This document shows positions 33,201 through 44,735 of a DNA stretch of 45,168 bases, in pieces; position 1 is the stretch's first letter; each line of letters starts with the position of its first letter. Origin of the DNA: Gnetum montanum (Eukaryota > Streptophyta > Gnetopsida > Gnetales > Gnetaceae); assembly GCA_015680685.1 (NCBI GenBank), contig MNCI01009468.1, positions 1-45,168 of the forward strand. Reading direction: 5' to 3'. Both the position numbers and the translations under genes were made by a program. The notes beneath the pieces are model-generated. The model searched no databases. It was given only the letters and a program-made list of their open reading frames with translations, and was not told where the DNA came from.

Positions 33201-36200
33201 TTAATTGTAGGAGACTTTAGTAAGACAAGGGCAACATTAGTCTAGGTAAACCTTACCCATATCATAGTAATGTAAAATATTTTTGTTAGTTTTCTAAAGT
33301 AATCCTTTTATCTCTCCAATAAGGCTAGTAGTCTTTTCAAATATTACCTTATTATAGGATCCTACTTTCTCTAAACACCTAATTCCATAACATGATAATA
33401 ACATGATATCCTAACCTAAGTATGAGTCACCAACTAATTTACTCTTGAGGTTAGTAATCCTCACTAAAACCTTTCTTAGTAGTAAGTCTTATAATTATTG
33501 AAATAAAGAATCCTAAATATTATATTAATCTACTAACCTTGACACATCTAGACAAGTATTAAAAATGTTATAGGAATAAGCTATATTCCAATCATTGGTG
33601 ACCATAAGTAATTCAAGTTATGTGTAAGATCCCTCATCCTATTTAACTTGAGATGGTCATTAGCAAGGAGTTGATAGGGAATTGAATCTTATTAGATAAT
33701 AACAAGGTCTTTTACTTTGCTAACATGCTAGGTAAACGAAACTTAAAAATCCTTATCCCATTCACTAAGTATATCATCACATTGTAATGGAATTAAATCT
33801 CTTACAAGTCATAATTCTACTAGTAAGCCATGTTAAGAATGTTAATTTGATAAAAATAGATTATTTTAGTCTTTCAAAACTATGGAAATTCAACTTAGTT
33901 TTTGGACCCCCAAAGTTGTATTCAATGCATAATGCTTGAGAGATAATTACAATGCTACATAGTTCGTCTCAAATGAAATTATAATTTAGAAGATATTGGT
34001 ATTCTAATTTGAAATATACAATTATATTTTCCAAATATAATATTTAAACCCAAAATATCCAAATTACAAACCAAAGCTATTAGTGATCATTGTGATAATC
34101 ACTTAGTCAAGTTGTTAGAAAGTGGGGTAATTTATATAACTATATAAAATAAATAAATTTTAAAAAAACAAAAATTAAAAATATAGGTGGCTAGGTTACC
34201 ATGCAAAGAGCTATGTAGGCTAGTGTGTAGCCATGTGCAAACCCTGCCACTACTCACCATTCTAGTTGTTGTGCTTCAAGGTGCTCCCTGCCTTACTTGT
34301 CACTATGACCCTTGGCCATGTAGGTCTTGCTTTTTGGGTTGTAGCCTTTGCCATGTTGCCAATGATTGGTTTCTATGCATGGCTTACACTAGCTCTTGCT
34401 TGCACCCTCAAAAATATGAAACTTTCTTGCCACCAACTCATTGATGCCCACCTACGTAGTGTTTGCAAATATCAATAGCATTTATAGTCTACATCTTCCT
34501 TAATATTAGTAGACATTAACATCACTGGTGGTGGTTTGCATCTTCCTTGCCAGTCACGCACATTGATAATCTACACCTTCTTATGTAGGATAAATGATTA
34601 TTAAAACATTCAATTCAAAAAAATAATAAATAAATAAATAAATATTCAAATGTGATCAAATTTACCCAACCCAGTTAAGCATGTTGATTGTTAGTAGTTG
34701 AGATAAAAAAACCCTACTTTAAACAACCATAAACATTTTTCCTAGATGCCTTTTTGGGCAAAACAATAGTTATTTCTAGTAGATTTGAATCTTCAAGATA
34801 CAATGGAAAAGTTATATTTTCCATATAAGAGCCAAAAATTACTTTCAATTCCCTTCATTAAACTATGCTTTAAGAGCCTCAATAGTTCAATTTAACAAAA
34901 TTTGGGCATATGATATCCATTTTTAGCATATAGATGGTCATTACTAATATTTTTTGGCCTTCTAAATATAATAGTGATTTTATATTGGCCATATGGATAG
35001 CCAATAACTATATAATAGTTCAAATCATGTCTTAATAGGTTGTAACCTACACCAATTAATTGTTCTTAATAATATAATGATTAAAACAAATAAATTTGAT
35101 CTTTCTAGCTATCTTGGGTCTTAGTATTAGGTGGCTAATATATACTTATGGCTAGATGTAGGCCATTAATCTCTATTTAATCATTAAGTACAGTACCATA
35201 GTGAGTGTCCTATGAAGATAGAAAATTCATTAAGAGTTTATGAAATATAGCCAAGTCATTACTAACCTAATGAATCAAACAGTTGGATAATCATCTAGCA
35301 AACTAGAAATTCAATAAAGATGTATACTAATCCAGCTAACAACTAGATCATTTAACACAAATTAACCATCATGGAGAAGCATAAAATTTTCTTGATAAGA
35401 TGTACAATATCCATGAGAAGAAACAAGCCAAGAGAGAGTTCAATAACAAGCATAAAGATCATAATGTACAATGTGCTTTATAAGATCCTTAGAAAATGAA
35501 AAACAACATCTAATATTTCCACCTTGGGCCTTGGAGTAACACAAATCTAGATACCCACACATCCTTATAAAATTATAAGATTTAAATATTGATGTCTTGT
35601 ATCTACAAGATATGTCTACTACAAGAATCATAGTGACGATCTGGCCAAACTTTGATGCTAAGTTACCTTAGTGGTTATCTTCGTTGTAGAGATTGTCACC
35701 TCATTTTTGACTAACTCATGAGTCACATTCATGCAATAATGGTTCAAAAGTTAGAAAGATCATCAAGGAAAATAACAATTAGATTTGAATTCAATTGAAA
35801 ATGCCACACTTATGACTATGATTCATAAGTAAAATCAACAAAGCTTCACTTTAACTTCTACTATTAAGTTCAAAGATGAAAATAGCTAATTAAACCAAAT
35901 TAAAATTACATAAATGTATCATAAATACAAAATATCACAAAGGAAAAATCAACTAATTTATGACCCTACTTTGCTACGTTCATAGTGCAACAGCTTCACA
36001 GCCTTCGTACATCAATGGTTATTGATTGTTACAAAGCATTAATACTTTTCCTTAATAGTTTTAATACAAAAGAAGGTCCAATTTTGTGTGGGTGCTCTCT
36101 TGAGTTTCTTCTCTCTTTCATATGTAGTTGAGGTTCTTATTTATATTATAAGGAATTTACAATAATGTATAAAAATAATCATTTTGATAAGCAATTGGTA

Positions 36201-36854
36201 TCAAAGAATTTCATAACAATCGATTCAAATCTTTATTAAACTAAATCACCAATTTTGGCATTCTTGATCCTCATTAAAAATCACTTTTTGTATGCAAATC
36301 GATATCTTAGATTCTTCTTGAGATTTTTTCTGCTGAAATTCATGCTATCAATTCATATCATAACCAATGTATGGATTGATATAATTGTTATTGATCTATA
36401 TCACTCTTGTGATTCCCTATGATACATTAGCTTAAAATAGAAATTAGTGCTTATCGATTTAAATTTCCACAATTAATTATCTTTGATAAATGAAAATAGT
36501 AAAAAAATAAAAAATGCTAGATTATAACATTAAATATTGAAAGACTTTGTGGTTTAACAGAGTCCTTGACTAGCCTTTGGCTAGTGCCTGGCCATAAAGG
36601 TGAGAAAGATAAAAGAAAAAACATTAATATATACACACAACTATGAACAAAATAATGTTATGATGAATATGCTACTACTATTTATAGATATCTTTTTGGC
36701 CATCCAAAATTTAACACATTAAAACATATACATATACATTTAATCAAAATGATCATTAACACTCACTATCCAGTAGTAGAAAATAACCAAACAAAATTAA
36801 ACTTGTCCATTGTTTGTAATGTTTACACAACATAAGATTAAATTTAAGGCTTGC
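33201..36854. other. AT-rich DNA with no firm gene
   Basis: No convincing coding sequence. A patch at about 34190-34560 is visibly richer in G and C than its surroundings and contains overlapping plus-strand frames, one hydrophobic (34266-34478), without recognisable domains. Near 35504-35530 the minus strand reads a CCCAAGGTGGAAAT phrase like the polypurine tract of Copia elements. At 36120-36150 the minus strand has a TATAAATA-type box followed by an A/G-rich leader. These may be LTR scraps, but no boundaries could be set. Confidence 0.5.
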
Positions 36855-37945
36855 ATCAAGCCTTTGAACCAACTTCCACTACCATATCCTCTTAAAAATG
36901 AGAGGGTTTTGCCCCCTCATCATCATCATGGATCTGAGGATGGACATGTATCTCAATGTTTGCCACCCTTTTGTCCATGGTGGTAATGGTTGAGTTAACC
37001 TTTTGAAGCATTATGAGAATCTCCCTTTAAGTGAATTGAAGCTCATGTAGCTAGGATTAGACTTCATCTTGAAATCCATAAAATTCACTAGCCTTTGATT
37101 CTAATGAATAACCTAGTTCTTGTGATTCCTTGAAAAATGGGCCAACCTTTGTGTAGATTTTCAAAGAATGGGAAAGGGTGTTCTTCTTGAGAATTGAGAG
37201 GTGCACCTTTGTTACCATCAGCTACTTAGGAAATTCACACTTATGAAGGATTGTTAAAATGAGGAATGGAAAACATAATTTCAAGGCATAATCATTATAA
37301 TGTTATACTAGATACTTGATCAAAAGGTAAGAAAAACTTGCTTCTTTCATGTACTTCAATGTCTTCATGATGGGAAGTGCAAGGGTAAGTACATAGGTGC
37401 TGTGGGTAGAAGGAAGAATGTTTGTCATGATCATCCTCACCATCACCTGATGTTTCGGCTATAGGTTTACAAAAGTGTAAACCCTATGCCTAAAGCCTAC
37501 TGAATTTGGTCTCTTCAATGAATTGGTGGAAGAGATCATAATTCTCCTTTATCCTTGATTTTGGTTTGAAGATGTCTTTCCCCATGCCTAGCATTTCAAA
37601 TCACTCTTGTAACCTAGCCTCTATGACCTTTACCCTTGCCTTCTAAATGGAAGACACCAAGTAATGTTTTGGAGGATTGGCCTTTGTTAAGTGTAGTTTT
37701 AGGTTTCGATAAAATTCCAAGACCTCCTCTTGGATAAACCAATTGAGAGGGGGACTGAAGAAAGTCCTAAAACATACTAGCTCTAGTTGTTGTAGCACCA
37801 CCATGTCCATGTGCTTGAACCACTCAAAGTAGTCAATTTTGTAATGCCACAAAGTAATTTTGAGTTGTTTGCTTCTTGGTTCCTGAAAAAGAACTAAGAC
37901 ATTCAACATGCAAAAATTATCAATGATTTCCTCACTAAAACTCAT
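36855..37945 (-). pseudogene. Decayed retroelement-type ORF, family not recognised
   Basis: A minus-strand coding block of about 1.1 kb. The first 100 residues (37643-37945) are open from a Met. They are rich in aromatic and hydrophobic residues (e.g. FEWFKHMDMVVLQQLELV, then FFSPPLNWFIQEEVLEFY). The block then continues with frameshifts through a KARVKVIEARLQE segment, a Met/Leu-rich segment, and a C-terminal part predicted as coiled coil (STITTMDKRVANIEIH at about 36930-36990) with an acidic tail. It lies about 2.4 kb downstream of element D integrase in the same orientation, the position of ORF3 in element C, but sequence similarity to C ORF3 is not evident. I do not recognise the family. 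Confidence 0.5.
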
Positions 37946-40380
37946 ACTTACCTGTACCTACTACTCAGTGCTAGCAGATTTAGCTAGTTATAATGGAAGG
38001 GTATGTGCTAATAACTATAAACAAAAGAAAATAAAATTAACATAGCTTTCTTTATCTCGCAAAAATCCAAGAAGGACAGTAAATCATCTTAGCTGCCAAA
38101 GGAATGGTCAAGATGGAAGGTTTACATGGTATCTAGACCCCACTACTCATCATGGTCCCTCTTGGATGAGTAATGTGAATGAAAATTTGAAGAAAAATGG
38201 AGGTCCTAACTATTGAATGTGGGAGTCTTAAATTGCACTACTCATGTTTTTGAATGATAAGATATAATTCCATTGTTGGGGTTATGACTTTTATAGTAAG
38301 GTTGTCACCTCACTCATTAACCTTTTATTTTTTTTAGGTTTTAACAATGTCAATACTTATCATGAATTTGATATAAATCATATATTTTGGATTGATCTTT
38401 ATAGCTCCATCAATATAGATCAATATATAATGAATTCAAGTTACTGTCATATTAATTATTATTGCAATCATGCTAATAATACTCTAGACACTTAGGAAAA
38501 TTCCAAACATGTCAATTTTGATCAATCTATGCTATATGAATTGATATGTTTAATAAACATATTGATTTATATTGAAGCTGCATTGTTCATATACTACAAT
38601 TCAGATAAGATTTGGTCATGCTCTAACTATATTGAACTAATCAATATGGATCGATATATCAATTATATTTTATATCAATTAAGATCGATTAAATTGAAAT
38701 CTATATTAAAAACCTAAGTTTCATCATGATTATATCAAACTATATTACTGGAATCTATATATCATGATTTATCATATAATGTGACATCAACCCCTTGATT
38801 TCTCTCGATATGACTCATTCTAGGATTCTACTTAAATTTATATAGACATCGATGCTTCAATATCCTTTGGCAATTTAATTTTCTTAATCCCCCTAAGTCA
38901 TGATAAGTGATATTAATCAATATTATGATAATTTTATTTGTTGATTATGTACACATTTTTATTCCTCTATGTATAATAAATTATTATTATTTGAGTAGAA
39001 ATACACATATAACTTGGTTAGGAAGGCATTTCCTATGATTGATTAGACTTAAACATTAGCTCACAAGGTTTTCTTTATTAGGTGCAAGAATATCTTACAA
39101 ACTCAAGGTCTTACCATTTCCTATGGTTTAAGGATCTAAGATGCATTTCTTTCATCTAACTCATTCCCTATCTTGCTCTTAGATCAACTTCCATGTTGGT
39201 TATACCCTACTATCCTATCCATTATGAATTGGTTATCCCCCCCTAATTAAACTAGGACATGTATCATACCTAGGTTAATCAGCAAAAATAAGTTATTAAA
39301 AAGTAGGCATGACCAAAGGATATACCAAAAAGTAAGAATTTCCAATCTTATATATCGACTTTTATGGATATTGTGCTAGAAGCCTTGGGTTTGAAAAATG
39401 TTAGTATCCATCGTTGGCCACTATAGTAGGGATCTCAACCACTAACACCTATAGAGGGCATGATGGAAAACATATGGGAGACCCTCATAGTAAGAGTACC
39501 ACCAAGCATAATAGAGGACCATGGAAAAGAAAATGGAAAGATAAGAAAAAATAAAAAAGTAACAAGAGGAATAAAAAAAGTAAAATATCATGATACAAGG
39601 GAAAAAATAAGCCAAGTAAGGAGAACGAGAAAAAATTAAAGGAAGTAGTTAATTACCAAAGTAAGATACGTTAATCTTCCAAGTCTAGTGCCATGTCCGA
39701 GTTAAAGAGGAAAAGCTAAAAAAGTTAGTACTAAGAAATGATTATACTTCATTAAACACCTACCTTATGGAAGGAGGTTCTTGTGGGATGTGAATAAATG
39801 TGAACCTTGTGCATCACTCCAACCATAAGGTTCTTATGGAAGTGTGGCCCTACTCATGATTGAAGGTACTTGTGGGACCTTATTCATATAGATAGATATT
39901 TGTGATTTCTTAAAAAATAACATCTCCAAATTGTAAGCCTTCTTCAATCATGAGGTTCTTGTGGGAACAAGTATAAATATGATGGTGGTTCTCTTAATGA
40001 CTAATGACATTTCTCAAGAAACCTCACTTTTATGGCTAGTCCAAACATGACACACCTCTCCATATTGGCATATTAAAAAGGTAATTACTAGAACTAGTCA
40101 TAAATGCTTTAAATCCAACTTGGTGATTATCCCAATGGTTCATGAAAATAAAAAACTTAAAAGGAATGTTGTAACAAAAATAATAATAAATTTTTCTAAG
40201 GTTCATCCTTAAATGGATTTTGGGTTTAAACCTACCTATCTCAAGGTAGGAAGAGTTGTCCCTCTCCTTTGCATTCTAGACATGATGCAAATGAATTCTT
40301 TAAAGTCCCAACTATCAATAGAAGATATTGTTATCCTCTACATTTTTTAAGGTAAAAGTTATAGACTAAAAATACTTCAT
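37946..40380. other. AT-rich DNA between the unknown ORF and element D pol
   Basis: No gene seen. 38340-38760 is very AT-rich with many GATATAT and ATCAATAT words. 39500-39660 is purine-rich on the plus strand. 39770-39980 contains three loose copies of a GGTTCTTGTGGGA-type phrase. If element D has a 3' ORF at 36855-37945, this would be its pol-to-ORF3 spacer, as in element C. Confidence 0.4.
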
Positions 40381-41881
40381 TTATTAATTTACAATATTAC
40401 AAAGGGTCTTGCTGATGATTACTATCCAGACCTAGGACTTCTAATGGATTTTTGCCATTTATTTTATTATCATTAGGATAAGTTGGGCCACTTAGCTATA
40501 CTAATTCATATTCTCCAAGTTCCTTAATGTGATGTTGATTACATAATTTAATCCTTTGTCCATTGACTAGAAATGTAGTGGAAGGATCATCATTAAGTGA
40601 AATTAAAACACTTCCATTAACATGTGGTTGCACTACTAGATATGTGCCTTTTCAGCTAGTTATTAACTTGCCTAGAAATTTATGTAATCTCATATTATAC
40701 AAAAGAACTTTAACACCTATGGAGAAGTGTTTCTTAAAAATTTTCTTATAATGCAAATTATTATTTACTTTTTTATAATTTTTTGCTTGTCAAGAGCATT
40801 CAGCGTCATTTCATCAAGTTAATTTATTTGAATAATTCTAAAGGCATGATTTATTTCTTTATTGAAATTTAATTATAGGGCTAAACATAAAGATTAATAT
40901 TTAATTTCTACTATCAATAAACATTATTTACCATAAACTAATTAATAAGGTGAATATCCTAAACTTGGNTAATAAAGTCCACTTTGTAAGATTTTGATAG
41001 CAGTACATCTGCTATCAAAATGGCCACCTCCTAGGTCATCATGGCACATATGTAGAATTTTTTGTTGCTTATCCTTAACCATACATATTCTTGCTAAACT
41101 ATATTAACATATTCTATAAAGATATGGACTACTCCAAACATACTTAGAGATGGTTTGTAAGAAAAATTTCTTCTCCTCCTTACTCCATTGGATTGCAATT
41201 TTCATAGTGGTAAGATAGTTTGTTATAGCAGCAAACCAAGGATCCTTCTTTATGGAAAAGATTTTTTCATTAGGGAATTCATCATGAAATACCCCTTGTG
41301 TTCTATTTTCATTTTTTTTTCTAATCTAGAAATATTTTCTACCACTAAATTTTCTCAACCTCTTTTTCTAAAATATCAAGATCAAATTCTTAGAGCAATA
41401 GGCACCATTTCAGTATTCTTGCATTTTCTATTTTTTAGTAGCCAAACATTTATTTCTAAATGGTCAATATATACCTTGGTTTTATATCCTATTAAATAAT
41501 GTCTAAACTTATCTAAATCATATACAATGGCTAATATTTCTTTTTCTATAGTTGTATAGTTTATTTGGGCTTAGTCTATACTTTTAGACAGATAGTAAAT
41601 AAGTCATGGCTTATTATTGATATATTGTCATAAAATTGACCCTACAGCAATGCCATTAGCATCACACATTAAATAAAATGATAAATCCAAATTAGATGCA
41701 TTAATAGAGGAACGATGATTACTTTTTTCTTTCATTCTAAGAATTCTTCTTGACAATCAATGGTCCATACAAAAGGAACATCTTTTTATAGGAGCATATA
41801 CAATGGTTTAGAAATTTCTAAAAATTATTTAATAAATTTCCTATAATATCTAGCATATCCTAGAAAGGATTGAAGGGTATT
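40381..41881 (-). pseudogene. Element D: Athila-like Gypsy pol remnant (RT end, RNase H, integrase)
   Basis: Minus-strand pol read from 41881 downwards. The RT end has SFLGYARYYRKFIK (about 41840-41880) and DVPFVW; RNase H has CDANGIAVGSI (about 41650-41680), QINYTTIEKEILAIVYDLDK and FRHYLIGYK (about 41490-41575); the integrase zinc domain has CHDDLGGGHFDSRCTAIKIL (about 40985-41045). The integrase core is mostly deleted between about 40960 and 40870. The C-terminal domain retains VKVLLYNMRLHKFLGKL (about 40670-40720) and FLVNGQRIKLC (about 40540-40575). It resembles Athila elements more than element C. Element E has inserted at 41881, so upstream RT and gag would lie beyond the right edge. 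Confidence 0.85.
40992..41020. repeat. Perfect 12-bp inverted repeat
   Basis: TTTTGATAGCAG, a 5-base spacer, then CTGCTATCAAAA. It lies within the integrase zinc-domain coding sequence of element D, so it may be a chance product of the codons for FDSRCTAIK. Confidence 0.85.
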
Positions 41882-41906
41882 TGATGAATTGTGATTCATT
41901 GGGCTC

Positions 41907-41979
41907 CGATATCGAATCTACGTTATCGGGTATACGATATCATGACCTAAGTGACGATATCAGGTACATGATATCGTGA
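41907..41979. promoter_or_regulatory. Palindromic GATATC-type module array in U3 of element E
   Basis: The array holds CGATATCG, TTATCGGGTATACGATATC and CGATATCAGGTACATGATATCG units, each roughly self-complementary and ending in GTGA- or ATGA-like bases. Equivalent arrays lie at 31938-31993 (solo LTR), 487-538 and 10751-10835 (element A) and 2287-2370 (element B). They always sit between the LTR start and the TATA box, often next to a GGCTCC phrase. Confidence 0.6.
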
Positions 41980-41993
41980 CTCCTATGTGGGCC

Positions 41994-42001
41994 TATAAAT
42001 A
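41994..42001 (+). promoter_or_regulatory. TATA box in element E 5' LTR
   Basis: GCCTATAAATACAC, shared with the solo LTR at 32009-32016, and matching the CCTATAAATA-type boxes of elements A, B and C on the minus strand. Confidence 0.75.
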
Positions 42002-42728
42002 CACATGTAGGCATATAGAGTAAAGAGTAGAAAGATATAAAAGTTAGAGTGGTCTTTTAGTTTTCATTTTTTGTTCTTCTCAACCCTTTATCCCAGTGCA
42101 TGCCTGCAGTGTAATGATTGTAATTGTATGACATCCTTTATTCAAGTGTGATATACTTGGACATGTACATGACTGGAAATAAAGATCAAGATTACTTCAT
42201 CATTGTAGCATTCACTTAGTTTAATTATTTAATTGTTATCGTTATTTATCGTTATTAAACGTGGAATGAGTATGGATTAATCATGAGCATCTACATGTGA
42301 CTACTTGGTATCCCAGTAGCGTACTTGGACCATGTGCTTGGTAATCCTAGTGGTAGTCATGGATGATGCCTAAGATGTGTACAAATGGTTAAGGAATGGA
42401 TGCTCATCACACTTAGGCTAGCTTAGATTCTCTCTCCCTATCTCCTATTAGTTTAACTCTCTCTCTCCCCTTTCCTCCTAGTTTAATTAAAGATTATTTT
42501 CCATTGTCTCTAGAAGCAGCATTAGTTTAGGAACACATCATACACCTCACTTTATACTAAACCATACGTGATAAAGCAAATACTATCTTAAGTAGAAAGA
42601 CAACGAACTGCAATCAATGAGTAACTATCTAGATACCACAACTAGCCTGTCAACGAAATTCGACCGAATCGTGCATGAAATGCTTGTATTCATATGGTTG
42701 AGTGTAGGGGTACCTTGCCACTCATCAT

Positions 42729-42746
42729 TGGTGCCATTGCCAGGGA
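42729..42746 (+). promoter_or_regulatory. Primer-binding site of element E (tRNA-Asp)
   Basis: TGGTGCCATTGCCAGGGA lies one base after the LTR end. It differs from the tRNA-Asp(GTC) complement TGGCGCCGTTGCCGGGGA at three positions, each a CpG changed to TG or CA. Priming by tRNA-Asp is characteristic of Athila-group Gypsy elements. Confidence 0.85.
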
Positions 42747-42889
42747 CAGTGCTAGTTATTTAGATTAGTTACATCATACAAGATCGCTGTAACAAAGTAT
42801 TAACGATATATCTTTTAGAAAATAATAATAATAATAATAATTGTAATTAAATCACACACAAATTTATAACCACGTCTCTCTCACAAGAC

Positions 42890-44735
42890 TTTGACAATGC
42901 AACAACTAGTAAGGCAATTCATTGGAGAACCAACAAATTATATAATGATGAAGATGAAGTTTGGAGTACCCAATCTGATGTAGGGGTTTCCTATGAACAT
43001 AAACAAAGACAAAATCATCCCAACTCATGAATGCATAACATACCTAATGCTGATGAACCCCTACTAGCCACTACAAGCCTAACAGAAATACAAGAGGCTA
43101 TTTGAATATCCCATAGGCATCGTAAGGAAAGCCATCTACAGGCTTGACTTAAACAACTTTCCCAAGTTTTCAGGAGGCTATGATTTAGATTCACAACATC
43201 ATTTACAAGCCTTCCATGATGCCTGTGCATGGAAAAATATTAATAATGGATGGAAAAACTTAAGCTCTTTCTTATGACACTCGTTGGATAAGCAAAAATG
43301 TGGTACAGACCATTAAAACCAAAATCAATTTGATGTTGTCCAACAATGATAGAACTCTTCAACAAAAGATATCAAACTTATGCAAGAGTGTCAGCCTTGA
43401 GGAGACAAATCCAAGAGTGGAAACAAGCACAACATGAATCCTTGGACATGGCCTTAGAAAGATATTATGCAGTATTAAACAACTACCTCTCCAAGGAAAG
43501 GCTAATGTACCATATTATAGATGGGCTTCATAATGAAACAAGGGAAACCCTAGGGATGTATGCCTGAGGTCAACTATATGAACTATGAACCCATCAATTC
43601 CAAGAACTTATCAAATAGGTAGCAAAAGAAGAAGGATAAATGGCTAAATGGGAGAATGCTAAAAAATATCAATAAGCCCAAAAATCAACAAGGGCCCATG
43701 ATTATGAAGAGGAGAAATTAACTCACCGCAAGGAGGTGGAACCATCTTTGCCAGTACTACAATCATTGGATGAAGTTGAGGCAAAGATCAATAAGATGAT
43801 GGAATGGATGCATAAAAATGTGGAGAATATGCCAACATCATTGGAGGTAGATTTATGACAACCCAAGAAACAGGAAAAAACACCTTTAGATGATTAGAAA
43901 GAAGGGTTGAAGAGAATAAAAACTTAATTGTCAATCATATGTATCAATGCAACATTTTCCTGTACAATCACCCCAAGGGCCAATGCCCAATATTGTCACA
44001 TTTATAGGAGCATTGGGGAAGAGTGTTACACCCAGAGTTCATACAAAGATACTGTGTTCGATCATAGTGGCAACAATCGCAGTCATGGGAGAGGCCACCC
44101 CAAAACTAGTCATACCCTTGATACCATCTGAACCTAAGTGCTTATCAAGTCCAACATTCTATTTCTCCAATTGGGTCAACACTCTCTACCTCACCACATT
44201 ATTACTATTCTTCTCAATGCTATCAACCCATATCCTCTCCAACAAGGTCACCACCTCATGTACCTTACACTTCTCCTCAATTTCAAAATTCTCATCCTTC
44301 ACCTCCTTCTACATCACCACTAATTGTACCTGAAGGATTTGCACCACAACATCAACCAATGAACATTACTCGTGCTTCTACTATCAACAATAGTGGGAAT
44401 CATCCACAACATCATAGGCATCCCTTCTTTAGACATGACCTTAGAAAGGGACACCATAGTTCAGAAACTACTAAATCCGCCAACTCAGCACAAGTCCAAC
44501 ACTGTGGTGCATCTTCCTCTTCAAACCCAATGTCTCATGTTACCTTATCAAGGACAACACTCAATACTCCAACAACTATGCAACCCAATGAATATAGCCA
44601 CATAGGGAGATATGTTAATCCTTGCATACCATCTTATGGTCACAAGCACCATAGTGGGTCAACTCCTTATAAATTAACCATATGTTATAACTTGCCTCAC
44701 TATGTAAACTTTAATCAAGTGTGTGATCCCCAATG
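42890..44735 (+). pseudogene. Gag of element E
   Basis: Plus-strand capsid-type protein, broken by stops. The N-terminal part (42890-43250) includes an EPLLATTSLTEIQEA segment matching the PLLATQSM region of element C gag. A core frame at 43346-43567 has LFNKRYQTYARVSALRRQI, LERYYAVLNNYL and YHIIDGLHNETRETLGMY, aligning with C gag at about 27080-27330. A Lys/Glu-rich segment follows (43620-43920). The C-terminal part (about 43930-44735) is rich in Ser, Thr, His, Pro and Gln. The frames at 43947-44333 and 44138-44323 are shadows. No zinc knuckle is evident; the His/Cys residues at 44610-44700 are scattered. Confidence 0.7.

Larger units (their letters stand above)
41882..42727 (+). repeat. Element E 5' LTR with promoter
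   Basis: An 846-bp LTR from TGATGAA to CTCATCA. From its start it has a GGGCTCC phrase, two long GATATC-type palindromic units (41907-41979) and a TATA box at 41994-42001. It also has a conserved TGTAATTGTATG segment after the probable transcription start and a pyrimidine-rich stretch (42430-42475, CTCTCTC). Its full length aligns with the solo LTR at 31912-32733. Confidence 0.9.

Noticed and set aside
36196-36212. ATTGGTATCAAAGAATT, similar to a tRNA-Met primer site
   Set aside because: The match breaks after 11 bases, no LTR end precedes it, and no gag follows.
36570-36584. Short palindrome CTAGCC-TTT-GGCTAG
   Set aside because: A 6-bp stem is common by chance at this scale and has no associated feature.
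40969-40969. Single N as a possible contig join like those at 7001 and 7641
   Set aside because: The integrase frame and motif continue unbroken across it (a codon TAN where Trp is expected), so it is an ambiguous base.
43947-44333. 128-residue plus-strand frame in element E
   Set aside because: It lies in a shadow frame of the broken gag C-terminus and has no domain.
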